From positions 124,001 to 188,000 of the forward strand of contig NZ_JBJXRK010000001.1 of the NCBI RefSeq assembly GCF_046224405.1: a DNA stretch of 64,000 nucleotides, given 5' to 3'. Positions 33,258 through 41,418 of the stretch are shown piece after piece (the stretch's first letter is position 1; the number at the start of each line of letters is the position of its first letter). Source of the stretch: Gudongella sp046224405. Lineage in GTDB: Bacteria > Bacillota > Clostridia > Tissierellales > Tissierellaceae. The notes under the pieces are model-generated. The model did not search any database. It was not told the DNA's origin and saw only the letters and a list, made by a program, of their open reading frames with translations. The position numbers were made by a program, and so were the translations under genes.

Positions 33258-34395
33258 CGATCATAACCTCCTCTATCACTGTTTGCTCTGTAATGTTTTT
33301 CTTTGATGCGATTTCATCAGCTATCTTTATCCCTTTGCAGGTGGATTTTCCTTTAGTAATGTAGGTGGAGCACCACCACTCAATGCGCTTGTTGTAGACC
33401 TGCTTTCGTCTTAGGGCCTTTCCGCAATGTGGACAAATAAGCATCCCCGATAAGGGGTATCTGTTCTTGTACTTCTCTACTCCACCTGTACCTATTTTTC
33501 TTTTTCTCTTTCGCTTTTCCATGAGTTCCTGAACCTTCTCCCAGTCCTCAATGCTTACAATGGCTGGATGGTTTTCTTCAATGTAGTAGGCTTGAACCTC
33601 ACCGTTGTTCCTGACGGTTCTTCCTCTCATGTTTTCAGGAGTGTAGTATTTCTGAAGAATACAATCCCCCTTGTACTTCTCATTTTTTAGCATCCCTCTG
33701 ATTGTAGTATCCTGCCACTTCTTTCCGGTTATCGTCTGAACCCCCTCTTCATTTAGCTTTGCAGCTATTTTGAATGACCCAATTCCCTGAAGGTACATGT
33801 CAAAAATTTTCTGTACGATCTTTGCTTCCTCAGGGTTGATGATCAACTCACCATACTCGTTTTTGTCATAGCCCATGAAGCGCTTGGTGTTGACCATAAT
33901 CTCACCCCGCTCAAATTTCTTCTTCATGGTCCACTTGTTGTTTTCACTCATGCTTCTGGACTCTTCCTGGGCAAAAGAAGCGAGGACAGTAAGCATCATT
34001 TCACCGTCCCCTGATAACGTATTGATATTTTGTTCTTCAAAAAAGATACCGACACCCAGTTCCTTAAGTTCTCTTGCAACTTTTAGAACGGTGACGGTAT
34101 TTCGTGCAAATCTTGAAACCGACTTTGTAATGATGAGATCAATCTCTCCTGCCCTGGCTTTCTCAATCATAGATTTAAATGCTGGTCTATTTTCTGAGTA
34201 ACCGGAGATGCCTTGATCTGCATAAATGCCTACATATTCATAGGCAGGATTTGATGTAATACTACGCTCATAGGTCGATGACTGATTTTCTAAAGAGTCT
34301 TCCTGCTTCAAGCTATCTGTTGAAACTCGAGCGTATGCACATACTTTTAATTTCTTCTCTTTTGGTGCAATCGGTTTGATTACCCTAACTCGCAT
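33118..34395 (-). CDS. Large serine recombinase 1
   Basis: A 425-aa large serine recombinase, homologous to recombinase 2. Catalytic CAYARVSTD with Ser near residue 25, GIYADQGISGY, 'ITKSVSRFARNT' and 'AQEESRSMS'. The recombinase domain and a zinc-ribbon (CPHCGKALRR, CKGIKIADE) follow. The zinc-ribbon end is followed by a 60-residue tail, partly encoded by the overlap with recombinase 2. Its promoter-like element (34428-34456) is the same type as those before three other prophage genes. Two recombinases in tandem may act as a pair; one may be for integration and the other for excision. Confidence 0.93.
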   Translation of the reverse strand: MRVRVIKPIAPKEKKLKVCAYARVSTDSLKQEDSLENQSSTYERSITSNPAYEYVGIYADQGISGYSENRPAFKSMIEKARAGEIDLIITKSVSRFARNTVTVLKVARELKELGVGIFFEEQNINTLSGDGEMMLTVLASFAQEESRSMSENNKWTMKKKFERGEIMVNTKRFMGYDKNEYGELIINPEEAKIVQKIFDMYLQGIGSFKIAAKLNEEGVQTITGKKWQDTTIRGMLKNEKYKGDCILQKYYTPENMRGRTVRNNGEVQAYYIEENHPAIVSIEDWEKVQELMEKRKRKRKIGTGGVEKYKNRYPLSGMLICPHCGKALRRKQVYNKRIEWWCSTYITKGKSTCKGIKIADEIASKKNITEQTVIEEVMIDGEKHYSYTSKTDYDRGIRNEPDAPATKNGSVLPSVNRQRRTAIKL

Positions 34396-34427
34396 GCTGC
34401 GTCCTCCTTTCTATTTGGGGTAGTCTA

Positions 34428-34456
34428 TATATCACTCTAAAGCCCCTATAAGTCAA
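34428..34456 (-). promoter_or_regulatory. Recurrent promoter-like element, copy 4 (recombinases)
   Basis: Minus strand TTGACT (34451-34456), 17-bp spacer, GATATA (34428-34433), containing CTTTAGAGTGATATATAG. Lies 33 bp upstream of the recombinase 1 start codon. Confidence 0.65.
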
Positions 34457-34520
34457 GCATTACAAGGGTTTCCACCCCATTAATAATCAGTCTTAGCAAA
34501 CAGCTAACCGGCAAAAAATA

Positions 34521-34557
34521 AAGGCCAACCAAACATTAAATTTTGTTTGATTAGCCT
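34521..34557 (-). terminator. Terminator after the amidase
   Basis: Minus strand stem with arms GGCTAATCAAAC / GTTTGGTTGGCC, followed by TTTATTTTTT. It separates the lysis genes from the recombinases. Confidence 0.85.
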
Positions 34558-34562
34558 TATTT

Positions 34563-35543
34563 TTATTCGTATTTCACATAGCACTTGAAGCCGGCTTTCG
34601 TCAGTTCTTTAATGAGGTTTTCTGCATTTTCACGATTGCTAAAAGCCCCAACCTGTACTCTATAGTATTTCTTTGACTGGATATCTTCCTCGATGTCATC
34701 TTTAATACGATCCACGAGAATCAGCTCATCTTCATTTACCCATGTCATAATGCCCGCTGATTCCTGCTTTGTTTTCTTATCCACTCGCTTACCAAGAAGG
34801 ACGCATAGCTTTCTTGCATGAATTACTGGCTTATTGTTGAATTCCGTCTGTGTTACCTTATGGTGAAGCTCTTTGACCCATGCCGGAATAGTAGGCCCAC
34901 CGGGATAATACTTAGAAGCTGACGGCTTAATAGAAACCACATCACCAATCTGAAAGCTTTGGACCTTTTCATCCGTTTTTGATAGAGCCTTTTTTACCGC
35001 TGCCCTAAAGGTATCCATGTTCTCTCCATGCTTTGGAAACCAATGGCCAACATCGGAGTGGTTTGATGCAATCCCTTTTTTATTCCCTTCTGCATGGCTG
35101 ATGATGTCTTTTTCAGTTAGACCGTACTCTTTACAGAGGAACACACAAAGGTCTACTGCATTTTGCCATGCTTTTCTAAAGTAAACTTCATTTTTCTTTG
35201 CATCATAGCCTACCATCTGATTCTTAGAATAAGAAAACCCACCCGGCTCACATATCTCAAAACCGATGTGGGTATTATTCGCATCTCCTCCTGCATGCCA
35301 ACCTCGATGGTTCCAAGGCAGGTACTGCCAGATTTCCTTATCGTCCAGAAAGGCATGGACACAGACTTGACGGTTGATTTCTCCAGCCTTATAGGATTTG
35401 TTCCATCTGCTGAACCAATCAGCAGCCATCACACCAGGTGTTGCAGTGGAATGAACCATAATGCCTTTAGGTTTAATCTTTCTTCCGGCTGTATAACAAT
35501 CATTTCTGGTCATGTACTTTGTTTTTAAATTACTTAGTGCCAT
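34563..35543 (-). CDS. N-acetylmuramoyl-L-alanine amidase endolysin with SPOR domain
   Basis: Phage lysin, 326 aa. Amidase_2 domain (residues ~15-165): MVHSTATPG (zinc His), 'QYLPWNHRGWHAGG', 'HIGFEICEPGG' (catalytic Glu), 'SHAEGNKKGIASNHSDVGHWF' split by spacing (His and Asp ligands). Then an SH3-like linker region and a C-terminal SPOR domain (YYRVQVGAFSNRENAENLI) that binds denuded peptidoglycan. It has no signal peptide, so export depends on the holin, whose gene overlaps it by 14 nt. It cuts the amide bond between muramic acid and the stem peptide at lysis. Confidence 0.93.
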   Translation of the reverse strand: MALSNLKTKYMTRNDCYTAGRKIKPKGIMVHSTATPGVMAADWFSRWNKSYKAGEINRQVCVHAFLDDKEIWQYLPWNHRGWHAGGDANNTHIGFEICEPGGFSYSKNQMVGYDAKKNEVYFRKAWQNAVDLCVFLCKEYGLTEKDIISHAEGNKKGIASNHSDVGHWFPKHGENMDTFRAAVKKALSKTDEKVQSFQIGDVVSIKPSASKYYPGGPTIPAWVKELHHKVTQTEFNNKPVIHARKLCVLLGKRVDKKTKQESAGIMTWVNEDELILVDRIKDDIEEDIQSKKYYRVQVGAFSNRENAENLIKELTKAGFKCYVKYE

Positions 35544-35946
35544 CCTTATCCCCTCCGTCTTTTAACTGCTCCAAGATGTCTCTTAGCTTATCCGGGATTG
35601 GAAGTCCAAGTCTTGTTGAATTTTCAATAATACTGATTCCTTCATTGGATAGATAAAAGAAAATCACTGCAGTCCTAATGGCACTGCCATCTCCGATGAT
35701 GTTCTGATCAATGATATGGGCTACCCCTACCAAAGAAAAAATCACCACTTTCTTGAAGATGCCCTGAGCACCTACATCGCTGGACAGGTGTTTTTCCAAA
35801 ATGGCGCACATCACTCCAAGAATATAGTCAATCACCACAAAGGCGATCAGGGCATATAAAAACCCATCGTATCCTCCAAGAAACCAACCAAGCCAACCAC
35901 CAATGGCTGCAAAAGCCATTTGAATAAAAGTCCAAATATCTCTCAT
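35530..35946 (-). CDS. Phage holin (TcdE/holin_4 family)
   Basis: A 138-aa membrane protein with hydrophobic segments at about residues 8-24 (MAFAAIGGWLGWFLGG), 30-50 (LYALIAFVVIDYILGVMCAI) and 65-85, then a short amphipathic stretch and a charged C-terminal tail. This is the pattern of the holin_4 family that includes TcdE-like holins ('VVIDYILGVMCAI', 'LSNEGISIIENSTRLGLPIP'). It forms the lesion through which the amidase reaches the wall. It follows a terminator and overlaps the amidase gene. Confidence 0.9.
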   Translation of the reverse strand: MRDIWTFIQMAFAAIGGWLGWFLGGYDGFLYALIAFVVIDYILGVMCAILEKHLSSDVGAQGIFKKVVIFSLVGVAHIIDQNIIGDGSAIRTAVIFFYLSNEGISIIENSTRLGLPIPDKLRDILEQLKDGGDKDGTK

Positions 35947-35975
35947 GTAATTTCCTCGCTTTCATTTTTGTGTAT

Positions 35976-36001
35976 AAAAAAATGCCCTATTTATAAGGCA
36001 T
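35976..36001 (-). terminator. Terminator between tail genes and lysis genes
   Basis: Minus strand stem GATGCC / GGGCAT with an AT loop, followed by TTTTTTT. Stem is short, so termination may be partial. Confidence 0.6.
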
Positions 36002-36007
36002 CAGTTC

Positions 36008-37363
36008 TTATTCATAAACCCTGCTACTGCTAGTTTTATCTTTTGTTATCTTTCCGATGTAGTCACTAAGTCTTCCTTTTCCAATTCTTCCTCCGCTGTC
36101 CACTGTAAAATCAGTGTAGAATCCGTCCTTCCCAAACCTGTGAGTTATTTCAGTTATGAGTCCAAGGTTTGAAGAACCTTTATCACTAACGATTACTGCT
36201 TCGTCTCCAAGTATAAGCTGCGGCCTAAAAGGCCCTGAAAAACTCTCGATCTTACCCACATATTGAAGGCTTAGAGCTATCTGGTTTGCATAGCTTTCAC
36301 CATCGGTTAGTGAGGTTCCTTCAGGTACATTCACATACAGAGTTTTATTTGCCTGTAAGTTCCATCCGGTATAGGTTTCAACATCCTTATAAACCTTAAG
36401 TGAGAAGTCTTGGTTGTGGACGCATACTCGTCTATAGGCTTCTTGATCATCCCGTACAATGCTTCTTGTAAAAATGTCTTTACCCCTGTAAAAGGTGTAG
36501 GTGGTATTTCTTGTAAAGCCAGCATAGTTTGATGAACCTATTACTACCGTTCCATCTACAAGTTCTTTTACTTGCCAACCATCCAGAGCCTTTAGAATCT
36601 CCATGATCCCTTCAAGACAGCTCATATTCGCATCAAATTGATAGCCTGCATAAGTGCTGGTGTTTTCTACAAGCATCTCATCTGAGCTTATGTTCGCCCT
36701 AAACAGTATATCCTTCAAAATCTCATGAAGGACCATGTATGAGTATGAGTTCTCCTCATCAAAGCTCTGATCCCCTAGGGCTTTTCCGATTATGTTTCTA
36801 CCATCCACACTGACAGCTTCAGATAGAAGAGAAAAATTGCTTCGATCCACATAGAATACTCCCATTGGGTAAGGTTCACTATCTCCCAAAACTAATTCAA
36901 ATTCGACCTTGCTACCAGGAGAAAGAAGACTTGATTCTTCTGATATGGCCACATTACCTTCATACTCAGGATTTTCATTCATAGGATTATCAAGACTTAA
37001 GGTAAAAGAAGCAATAGGGGTATCCATGGAATGCTTAATGGAACCGCTGTTAAGGTATCGCTCCATTTCAAAAGTAAACTCATAGATTAATAGCTTATGG
37101 GTATCAGAGGTTCTATAGCTTCCCACAACACCAAATCCCTGAAGAATTTGAAGCTCTAGCTGCTTGATTGTAACATCAGGACTGATCTTTATAGGAGAGA
37201 GCCAGGTGGGAGAGCTATACTCACCGTTCAATTTTTCAGTAGGCTTTCCATATAATTCTTCACCTGTCAGATAGAAAAGCTGCCCTTCTGTCTTTGGAAA
37301 CTGAAGAAAGTCAGGGTATTTTCCCTGACCAACTATTCCTGTTGTAGAAAATACAAGATCCAA
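36008..37363 (-). CDS. Phage tail/baseplate hub-like protein
   Basis: A 451-aa late structural protein. 'YPMGVFYVDRSNF' and 'VDGRNIIGKALGDQSFDEEN' resemble phage tail-hub/endopeptidase-like (gp44/gp27-type) domains that assemble at the tail tip. The N-terminus opens with an extra domain ('DFLQFPKTEGQLFYLTGEELYG'). No peptidase motif was seen. It is last in the tail operon before the holin, and directly follows another structural gene with no gap. The assignment rests on position and local pattern. Confidence 0.68.
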   Translation of the reverse strand: MDLVFSTTGIVGQGKYPDFLQFPKTEGQLFYLTGEELYGKPTEKLNGEYSSPTWLSPIKISPDVTIKQLELQILQGFGVVGSYRTSDTHKLLIYEFTFEMERYLNSGSIKHSMDTPIASFTLSLDNPMNENPEYEGNVAISEESSLLSPGSKVEFELVLGDSEPYPMGVFYVDRSNFSLLSEAVSVDGRNIIGKALGDQSFDEENSYSYMVLHEILKDILFRANISSDEMLVENTSTYAGYQFDANMSCLEGIMEILKALDGWQVKELVDGTVVIGSSNYAGFTRNTTYTFYRGKDIFTRSIVRDDQEAYRRVCVHNQDFSLKVYKDVETYTGWNLQANKTLYVNVPEGTSLTDGESYANQIALSLQYVGKIESFSGPFRPQLILGDEAVIVSDKGSSNLGLITEITHRFGKDGFYTDFTVDSGGRIGKGRLSDYIGKITKDKTSSSRVYE

Positions 37364-38833
37364 TTAAACCCCCTCCCCAAGTACTAAAACAGCCTCGGCA
37401 TTAAGAAGATAATTGGTACCCTTAGGTATCTCGTTGATATGGTGCCTTTTAATGAGCACGATATCTCCTTCTTGAAGAACTGTAGTATTGAACTTCATAA
37501 TTGGAAGCAGGTAGCTTTGCCAATCGAAGAACTCCATGCTTCCATAGCCTTCTGTGATGTAGCAGTTAATTCTCAAATACTTCTGAGTGGTGTTGATATG
37601 GATATATCTATAGGTAGTTTCATTGGAACTATATCCCAATCCGGTAACGTAATTGACCCATGCATCTTCAGAGTTATCCTTTGTGGCAAAATCATAGTAG
37701 CTTCTGGCATAACCTTGCCTTGTCCTAAAGCTGATAACAAAATTAAAGCCTTCCTCTGAATAAAGCTCAACCATCCCGCATTGTCTCGTACTACTAATTG
37801 TCCCGGTGTGGAAATAATGATTATTGATAACCTCAGTCCATTTTGCATAAGATGTTGGAATAACAAGGACATCAAGAAAACTAAATTCCTCGCTTGCATA
37901 GTTAAAATCTCCAAATTCGGTGAAGTAGTGGTCTGTGATCACATTTCCATTTACCTTGACTTCTTCAATATCAGTTGTCTTAAAGTTTAGAAACAGCTTG
38001 TTGGCTGCGGCTTCCTCCGCAGAAACCACATACTCATAATACATATCTCCATCGTAAGTCACAGGAAGAGAGCCAACACCTGTCCATATCAGCCTATCCA
38101 CTGGGATGTCCAGTTTTCTATCCTTGAAGGTCTTACCGAAGTATCTGCTGCCTGTAGCCTCGATTCCAAGAACTGCATAATTGCTGAACTGACAATTTAG
38201 CTTTCTTGTTCTCGCTACAGCATCTGTGGTAGCTGTGGCACTCATGCCAACATTGGGCTGGCATAGATATTTGCTGGTTGATATGGCCAAGGTGTTAGAG
38301 GGTACACTTCCTGCACCAGCTAGATAGTCTCTTAGAGTTGTATACCATTCACCACCATCTGTAAACTCATCAAACTCAACAAACACTGTGGCATAAATAT
38401 CTATGATCCTTACCGGTGTCTTTTCTATGGTTAGTTGATTTCCTTCTGCGTCTGTTATCATGGCGTGGGTGTTAATACTAGTTGTTGTTTCGCTGATACC
38501 AACTTCTGTGAGAATATTTCCGTTAAACTCAGTCGCTTCAAGCCTTATGGATTTGGTCCATTTAGATACAGGAAATGCCCTGATCAGCTCTACGGTGGAG
38601 CAAGGTTTATTGCCCACTCGGTTAAAAAGTGTGGTTCTTGTTGGATCCATGGTTCCACTACCAGTACCAAATACGATTTGGTCAAAGTAACTGCTAAAGG
38701 CCACAAGCCTGGTATAAATCCTATCAAGGACCATATTTTCAGCTTGGCCTCTTAATTCCACTTCACCCGTCTCGACATTAGTTACTACAATGTCAAATCT
38801 ATTGTGAAACCTTGGTTTTATCTCTGTCCTCAT
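37364..38833 (-). CDS. Phage tail-tip structural protein
   Basis: A 489-aa protein. The N-terminus ('RFHNRFDIVVTNVETGEVELRGQAENMVLDRIYTRL', 'IVFGTGSGTMDPTRTTLF') is a pattern I recall from Firmicutes phage tail-tip or baseplate proteins. The rest is strand-rich with many aromatic residues, as expected for a receptor-binding or baseplate component. The start at 38833 has AGGAGG seven nt upstream. It adjoins the discoidin-domain protein, so this group likely builds the host-contact end of the tail. Confidence 0.65.
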   Translation of the reverse strand: MRTEIKPRFHNRFDIVVTNVETGEVELRGQAENMVLDRIYTRLVAFSSYFDQIVFGTGSGTMDPTRTTLFNRVGNKPCSTVELIRAFPVSKWTKSIRLEATEFNGNILTEVGISETTTSINTHAMITDAEGNQLTIEKTPVRIIDIYATVFVEFDEFTDGGEWYTTLRDYLAGAGSVPSNTLAISTSKYLCQPNVGMSATATTDAVARTRKLNCQFSNYAVLGIEATGSRYFGKTFKDRKLDIPVDRLIWTGVGSLPVTYDGDMYYEYVVSAEEAAANKLFLNFKTTDIEEVKVNGNVITDHYFTEFGDFNYASEEFSFLDVLVIPTSYAKWTEVINNHYFHTGTISSTRQCGMVELYSEEGFNFVISFRTRQGYARSYYDFATKDNSEDAWVNYVTGLGYSSNETTYRYIHINTTQKYLRINCYITEGYGSMEFFDWQSYLLPIMKFNTTVLQEGDIVLIKRHHINEIPKGTNYLLNAEAVLVLGEGV

Positions 38834-38844
38834 GATCATTCCTC

Positions 38845-39762
38845 CTATGGATTTTCAATACTTGAGTAGATCAGCTGGGTTGTTATGGTAAGTCCCACAA
38901 CTCGAATTCTTTCAGAAAGGTCAAATATATCGTGATAGGTTATAGAGACTAGAACAGTCAAAGTATTTACGGAGACTGTTAGTATTTCTTCGATTCCAGG
39001 ATTGGGGGAGGGGATGAGCTCTGTTGGATAAAAGCTTACTGTAAAGTCCTCCAAAGCTCCACCATATCCGATGAGGTTTCCCAGCTGACCTTTGTATTGA
39101 ATCGTAATTGCACCTTCTACTTCATCAAAGGCTTCCTGGTAGTTGTCATGCAAGGTAATTAGAAGGGCATTTTCCTCGGTGGGGTGGTGCTCGATTTCCT
39201 TAATAGCATAGTCTACTTCCTTAAGTTCTCCACCAACAAAGTCTCTTTGAATTCCAGTTACCTTAATAGCCTTTTCATCATGAACGAATGCCTCTATCTC
39301 ATAGAGGTAAAGGTAGCTTGAATATCTGGTGGTTATGGTCCATCTGTGGTAAAGATAAGCATCGGAATACTGCCAATAGTATTCCTTCCATCCTTGTGTA
39401 TCATCACTTGTTCCAATAAATAGATCCGTCCAGTTAACTCCATCGTCACTTCCTTGAACCTTGAAATCCTTTGGTCTATAGCTGCTTCCCAAATACCACC
39501 TGAAGCCTCCCAGTCTTATGGGTCTTACTGTACTTACCTGAATCCATTGCTCACCGGTCGTCCTTGTATACCACATGGAGGAAGTAGCTCCATCAAATGC
39601 ATTTGAAGGATAGTATGAAGAATAAGTACTGCTTGCCGCATAAAAACCAAACAGGTTTACGAACTTTCCAACGATGAAGGGTAGTTTAGGAAGTATCTCA
39701 AGGTTTCCCATCACCCTGTCACTAAATTTAATGGCAATCTTCTTTCCTTCACTCTTACTCAT
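38845..39762 (-). CDS. Phage tail protein with discoidin (F5/8 type C) domain
   Basis: A 305-aa protein. Residues ~30-130 are a galactose-binding/discoidin-like domain: 'SSYYPSNAFDGATSSMWYTR', 'GEQWIQV', 'FKVQGSDDGVNWTDLF', 'YLYEIEAF'. Such domains bind sugars, so this may contact host wall polysaccharide. The C-terminal half shares an ending with the next protein ('FYPTELIPSPNPGIEE' against 'FTPDNLVPIEIPLPVVEE'), pointing to duplication of a tail-tip module. I chose the ATG at 39762, preceded by GGAGGAGG; the frame to 39840 lies inside the upstream gene. Confidence 0.82.
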   Translation of the reverse strand: MSKSEGKKIAIKFSDRVMGNLEILPKLPFIVGKFVNLFGFYAASSTYSSYYPSNAFDGATSSMWYTRTTGEQWIQVSTVRPIRLGGFRWYLGSSYRPKDFKVQGSDDGVNWTDLFIGTSDDTQGWKEYYWQYSDAYLYHRWTITTRYSSYLYLYEIEAFVHDEKAIKVTGIQRDFVGGELKEVDYAIKEIEHHPTEENALLITLHDNYQEAFDEVEGAITIQYKGQLGNLIGYGGALEDFTVSFYPTELIPSPNPGIEEILTVSVNTLTVLVSITYHDIFDLSERIRVVGLTITTQLIYSSIENP

Positions 39763-41053
39763 TCCACACCTCCTCCACCACAGGTAGCGGTATCTCAATG
39801 GGCACCAGATTATCTGGTGTGAACTCGATAAAAAAGTCATCCATCATAAGACCAAGCTGTGTTTTAAGGTTCTTAATGGTGAGCCTTACACTCCCTTGAG
39901 CATTGTTCATACCAACCAGAGTCTCCTCAGACACTGAAGCTTGATACTTGGTTCCTCCAATATGAGTCACACTACCAACAGGAATCACCATTCCAAAGTA
40001 CACATCTTCCAGAAATAGGTTAACCACCTGTAGTTCATGCATTGGGTAAAGAGTTTCAAACTGTATGGTTCTACCCCAGTCACCGCCTCCGTCATCAACG
40101 TTCTCGATCCATAAGAATTTATTATAAGCATCATGAAAAATGTGCTCTAAACCCGATGAATAAGGAGAGTAGACCCTAATGGTTTCTGCAGGCTCAAACA
40201 CATCATGATAGGTAATCTTTATCAGTTCTGTCTTTGACTTCTCCAAATATGGCTTTATGGTTTCTGTTGCTATGGCCATACCAGCCCAGTTTCTCTCTGT
40301 GACCATCCAGTGGATGTTTCCTGAAGAATCCTCAATGGTAAACCCCATCCTAAAGTCATTGGTGATAAACATATTAAGGGATATGGCAGTGGCAGTGAAT
40401 TCCACAAGTTGTCTTTCAGGCTCCCACACATTTGTAAAGTCCACAGTCTGGCAGTAGCTTGAATAATATACCTTCCCATCGGTTTTAATATAGGAAACGA
40501 TGACGCCTTGGTCCTTGTCCGGGAAATTCACGTTCTTCCAGCCTCTTATGGCTTTAACTTTCGTAACTGAAGAGGAGATCTGCCTTTTTGTCTCACTTAA
40601 ATCCCACAGCTGACTCCATAAGACTCCATCTGAATCTACCCAGAAAATAAAGGGCTTCTCATCCGTTGCAAGTCTCCATTTTCTTCTATGAAGCTGCCAG
40701 TTACCGTTAAAGGCTATGGCCACAGCACTTCCTTCTCCAAGTTCAAACTGCTGAACCCATCCTAGCTTAAAGTAATCAGGATATTTCCTGATTGAGGTTT
40801 TAACGATACCACCTTCTATGTGGATTTCGTAGATACTGTCCGGAGACCCGTAGGGAACTCTTCTTCTTGCAGCCAAGGATATATCCCCTAAATTATCCGC
40901 AGTCCTTATGGTTTCAACAGTCCAGTAGTCTGAATCCATTACGGTGGTCCTGGCCCTGCTTACCCTTATACTCATCTTTGGGTCAGCCTTGTTAGCTGGT
41001 GTTTGCTGAGGGCTTTTTAGCTTTTCATTCAAGTGGGAGGTGATACTTCTCAT
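39755..41053 (-). CDS. Phage tail-tip/baseplate protein
   Basis: A 432-aa protein. After an N-terminal segment ('TSHLNEKLKSPQQTPANKADPKMSI') come blade-like strand repeats ('HRRKWRLATDEKPFIFWVDSDGVLWSQLWDL', 'WVQQFELGEGSAVAIAFNGNWQ'), then a C-terminal module similar to the discoidin protein's. It may be a beta-propeller-type host-recognition part, judged from pattern only. It overlaps the previous gene by 4 nt and the next by 8 nt, so it belongs to one translated cluster. Confidence 0.65.
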   Translation of the reverse strand: MRSITSHLNEKLKSPQQTPANKADPKMSIRVSRARTTVMDSDYWTVETIRTADNLGDISLAARRRVPYGSPDSIYEIHIEGGIVKTSIRKYPDYFKLGWVQQFELGEGSAVAIAFNGNWQLHRRKWRLATDEKPFIFWVDSDGVLWSQLWDLSETKRQISSSVTKVKAIRGWKNVNFPDKDQGVIVSYIKTDGKVYYSSYCQTVDFTNVWEPERQLVEFTATAISLNMFITNDFRMGFTIEDSSGNIHWMVTERNWAGMAIATETIKPYLEKSKTELIKITYHDVFEPAETIRVYSPYSSGLEHIFHDAYNKFLWIENVDDGGGDWGRTIQFETLYPMHELQVVNLFLEDVYFGMVIPVGSVTHIGGTKYQASVSEETLVGMNNAQGSVRLTIKNLKTQLGLMMDDFFIEFTPDNLVPIEIPLPVVEEVWNE

Positions 41054-41418
41054 GCCATCACCTCTTCTTTAATAATCATAAGAAGCATGCCTTCAAAGTA
41101 GCTTTTATCCTTATCACCATGAGCAAAATTAATTCTTTTCCACTGGATCGGTTCATCTATATAGATCAGATACTTTTTATCTAAAAAGATTAAGACCAGG
41201 GGAGTACCCTGGTCTATTAACGTATTAAGTTTATCCGCTTGATTATTGGATGAAATGATGGTTCCTTCCATGCTCTTTAATGGACTACCAATAATTTGAA
41301 CATGATATGTTCCATCAAGGAGTCTGTTTACCTGTTTATTGGAAGCACACTTTATTGGAGAGACTTCCTTTAAGATCCTTGAAAGAACTTCACCATTTGA
41401 TGTTTCAAGTCTTATCAT
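41050..41418 (-). CDS. Small phage tail protein
   Basis: A 122-aa protein between the tape measure and the tail-tip cluster, the place of a distal-tail type connector. It is strand-rich ('YHVQIIGSPLKSMEGTIISSN', 'PLVLIFLDKKYLIYIDEPIQWKR'), with no catalytic motif. It abuts the tape measure stop and overlaps the next gene by 4 nt. Function inferred from position. Confidence 0.65.
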   Translation of the reverse strand: MIRLETSNGEVLSRILKEVSPIKCASNKQVNRLLDGTYHVQIIGSPLKSMEGTIISSNNQADKLNTLIDQGTPLVLIFLDKKYLIYIDEPIQWKRINFAHGDKDKSYFEGMLLMIIKEEVMA

